Part shown: in pieces, positions 5,783-7,202 of the stretch
Layout: every line of letters begins with the position of its first letter
Position numbering within the stretch: position 1 is the stretch's first letter
Assembly (NCBI GenBank): GCA_945949375.1
Contig: CAMFEN010000051.1
Location: 1-7,202 of the forward strand
Length of the DNA stretch: 7,202 nucleotides
Reading direction: 5' to 3'
Source of the DNA: an uncultured Bacteroidales bacterium
Lineage (GTDB): Bacteria > Bacteroidota > Bacteroidia > Bacteroidales > Paludibacteraceae
Program-made: the position numbers and the translations under genes
The notes under the pieces: generated by a model
Told to the model about the DNA's origin: nothing
The model's database searches: none
Seen by the model: only the letters and a program-made list of their open reading frames with translations

Positions 5783-7157
5783 GTGTATCAGTACTTCAAC
5801 AGCGAGGGGGAGATAATCTATGTGGGTAAAGCCAAAAACCTGCATAGACGGGTGAATAGTTATTTCCAAAAAGACCATCAAAGCAGCAAGACACGTCAAC
5901 TGGTGGCGCATATTGCGGATATACGCTATGTGGTGGTGGATTCGGAGCAGGATGCGTTTCTGCTGGAAAACAACCTCATCAAGAAGTACCAACCGCACTA
6001 CAATATTCTGCTTAAGGACGGCAAGTCGTATCCCAGCATCTGCATCACGCGAGAACCCTACCCTCGTATCTTCAAGACGCGCACCATCAACAAGAAATGG
6101 GGCGACTACTATGGTCCGTACAGTTTCGGCAATACGGTGGATTTGATGATAGAACTAATCCACAAACTATTCCCTATCCGCAGTTGCAACATGCCGATGA
6201 CAGCGGAGCAAATTGAGCGGGGGAAGTTCAAAGTGTGCTTGAAATATCACTTAAAAACTTGCTGCGGAATCTGCGAGCAGAAGGTCAATAAGGAGCAATA
6301 CGCCATATGGGTTACGCAAGCGCGCAAGATTATAAGGGGCGATGGGCACGAGATAAGTCGGCAGATAGAAGATGAGATGTATCGCCTGTCGGCAGAGATG
6401 AAGTTTGAGGAAGCGCAGCGCGAGAAAGAGAAGTTAGAACTATTACGACAGTTCTGCAGCAAGACCATTATCACCAATACTTCTGCCGGCGATGTGGATG
6501 TGTTTGGCTACGATGAACAGGACGATAATGTGTATATCAGCATGCTGCATGTGCATAATGGGAGCATCGTACAAGGACAGACTATCGAGTACAAGAAGAG
6601 ATTAGACGAAGCGAAAGAAGAGATATTAGGCATGGGTATGATGGAGCTGCGCGAGCAGTTGGGAAGCACAACGCGCGAAGTGATAGTGCCGTTTATCCCC
6701 GATGGATTCGACGAAACCTTGCATGTATATATTGCTCTTAATGGGGACAAGAAGAAACTGCTTGACCTTGCTATGCAGAACGTGCGACAGTATAAACTCG
6801 ACCGTATCAAGCAGGCTGACAAACTCAATCCCGACCAGCGTGCAGTGCGTATCTTAGGCGAACTACAGCGCATGCTCAACCTCCCTACTCTGCCCGCTCT
6901 CATCGATAGTTTCGACAACTCCAACATCAACGGCACCAACGCCGTGGCAGGGTGTGTCGTCTTTCGGATGGCGAAGCCGAGCAAGCAAGACTATAAGCGG
7001 TTTGAGATAAAGACGGTGGAAGGTGCTGATGACTACGCGAGTATGCGTGAGGTAGTGCGCCGTAGATACAACCACGTGGTCGAAGAAGGCGGGAAGTTGC
7101 CAGACCTGATAATTGCCGACGGTGGCATCGGGCAGATGCACGCCATCCGCGAGGCGG
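5783..7157 (+). CDS. uvrC: UvrABC excinuclease subunit C (5' end disrupted, 3' end cut by contig)
   Basis: UvrC makes the two incisions around a bulky DNA lesion after UvrA and UvrB have marked it. Numbered from the V codon at 5783, the protein shows the GIY-YIG nuclease domain (about 1-80: VYQYF, IIYVGKAKNLHRRV, ENNLIKKYQPHYN), a cysteine cluster with spacing C-x16-C-x7-C-x3-C (Cys135, 152, 160, 164) that fits the iron-sulphur site described for E. coli UvrC, the UVR motif for UvrB contact (MKFEEAQREKEKLELL, 206-221), and the first part of the RNase H-like nuclease with Asp378 in SFDNSNINGT and Asp446 in IIADGGIGQ. The family is about 600 residues, so the last catalytic His and the helix-hairpin-helix domain are missing. 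The codon at 5783 cannot be the true start, because it begins inside the GVY part of the GIY motif. The apparent stop at 7190-7192 and the last ten residues come from adapter sequence. Confidence 0.9.
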
Positions 7158-7202
7158 AGATCGGAAGAGCGTCGTGTAGGGAAAGAGTGTAGATCTCGGT
7201 GG
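7158..7202. other. Illumina TruSeq adapter read-through (not genomic)
   Basis: The final 45 bases begin with AGATCGGAAGAGC and continue without mismatch along the reverse complement of the Illumina universal (P5) adapter, including the stretches GTCGTGTAGGGAAAGAGTGT and AGATCTCGGTGG. Translated in the uvrC frame it gives EIGRASCRERV and a stop, a peptide typical of adapter contamination. The genomic sequence therefore ends at about 7157, one base into a uvrC codon; the contig was built from reads that were not fully trimmed. Confidence 0.98.

Noticed and set aside
5714..5785. apt and uvrC are in the same frame separated by a single TGA, suggesting a read-through Apt-UvrC fusion
   Set aside because: Apt ends at its normal family length at this TGA, and the two enzymes have unrelated roles. 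No recoding signal is visible. A coupled separate start is more likely.
7071..7080. ACCACGTGGT inside uvrC as a second parS site
   Set aside because: Only the central CACGTG is shared; the outer TGTT/AACA arms needed for parS are absent.
7151..7192. A natural C-terminal truncation of UvrC
   Set aside because: The terminal residues and stop are encoded by adapter sequence, so the truncation is a contig artefact.

Overview
The window is a 7.2 kb contig end from a member of the Bacteroidota, most likely order Bacteroidales. The organism is inferred from three things. First, a PorZ-type protein of the type IX secretion system is present. Second, there is a TAnnTTTG promoter of the Bacteroidota type ahead of rodA. 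Third, start codons have AT-rich leaders without a Shine-Dalgarno sequence, and Apt, MnmG and UvrC have Bacteroidales-like wording. Genus and species cannot be read from this stretch.

All six genes lie on the + strand. From left to right: the C-terminal half of porZ (cut by the window start); a small methylguanine-DNA methyltransferase; a 200-base gap carrying a promoter; rodA, split by a frameshift into two overlapping reading frames; mnmG (gidA), complete; a perfect 16-base parS partition site two bases after the mnmG stop; apt, complete; and uvrC, with a disrupted 5' end and cut at the contig end. The last 45 bases (7158-7202) are not genomic: they match the Illumina TruSeq universal adapter read through from the insert. 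The apparent stop of uvrC is therefore an artefact.

Functionally this is housekeeping sequence: cell-wall elongation (RodA), tRNA wobble modification (MnmG), purine salvage (Apt), two DNA-repair enzymes (Ogt/MGMT, UvrC) and one secretion component (PorZ). apt and uvrC look translationally coupled through a four-base GTGA overlap. The parS site suggests that the locus lies in the origin-proximal part of the chromosome, where ParB would load.

I found no new defence, mobile or regulatory system. The points that deserve attention are the adapter tail, the parS site, and the two frame breaks in rodA and uvrC. Each break is repaired by removing a single T from a four-T run.
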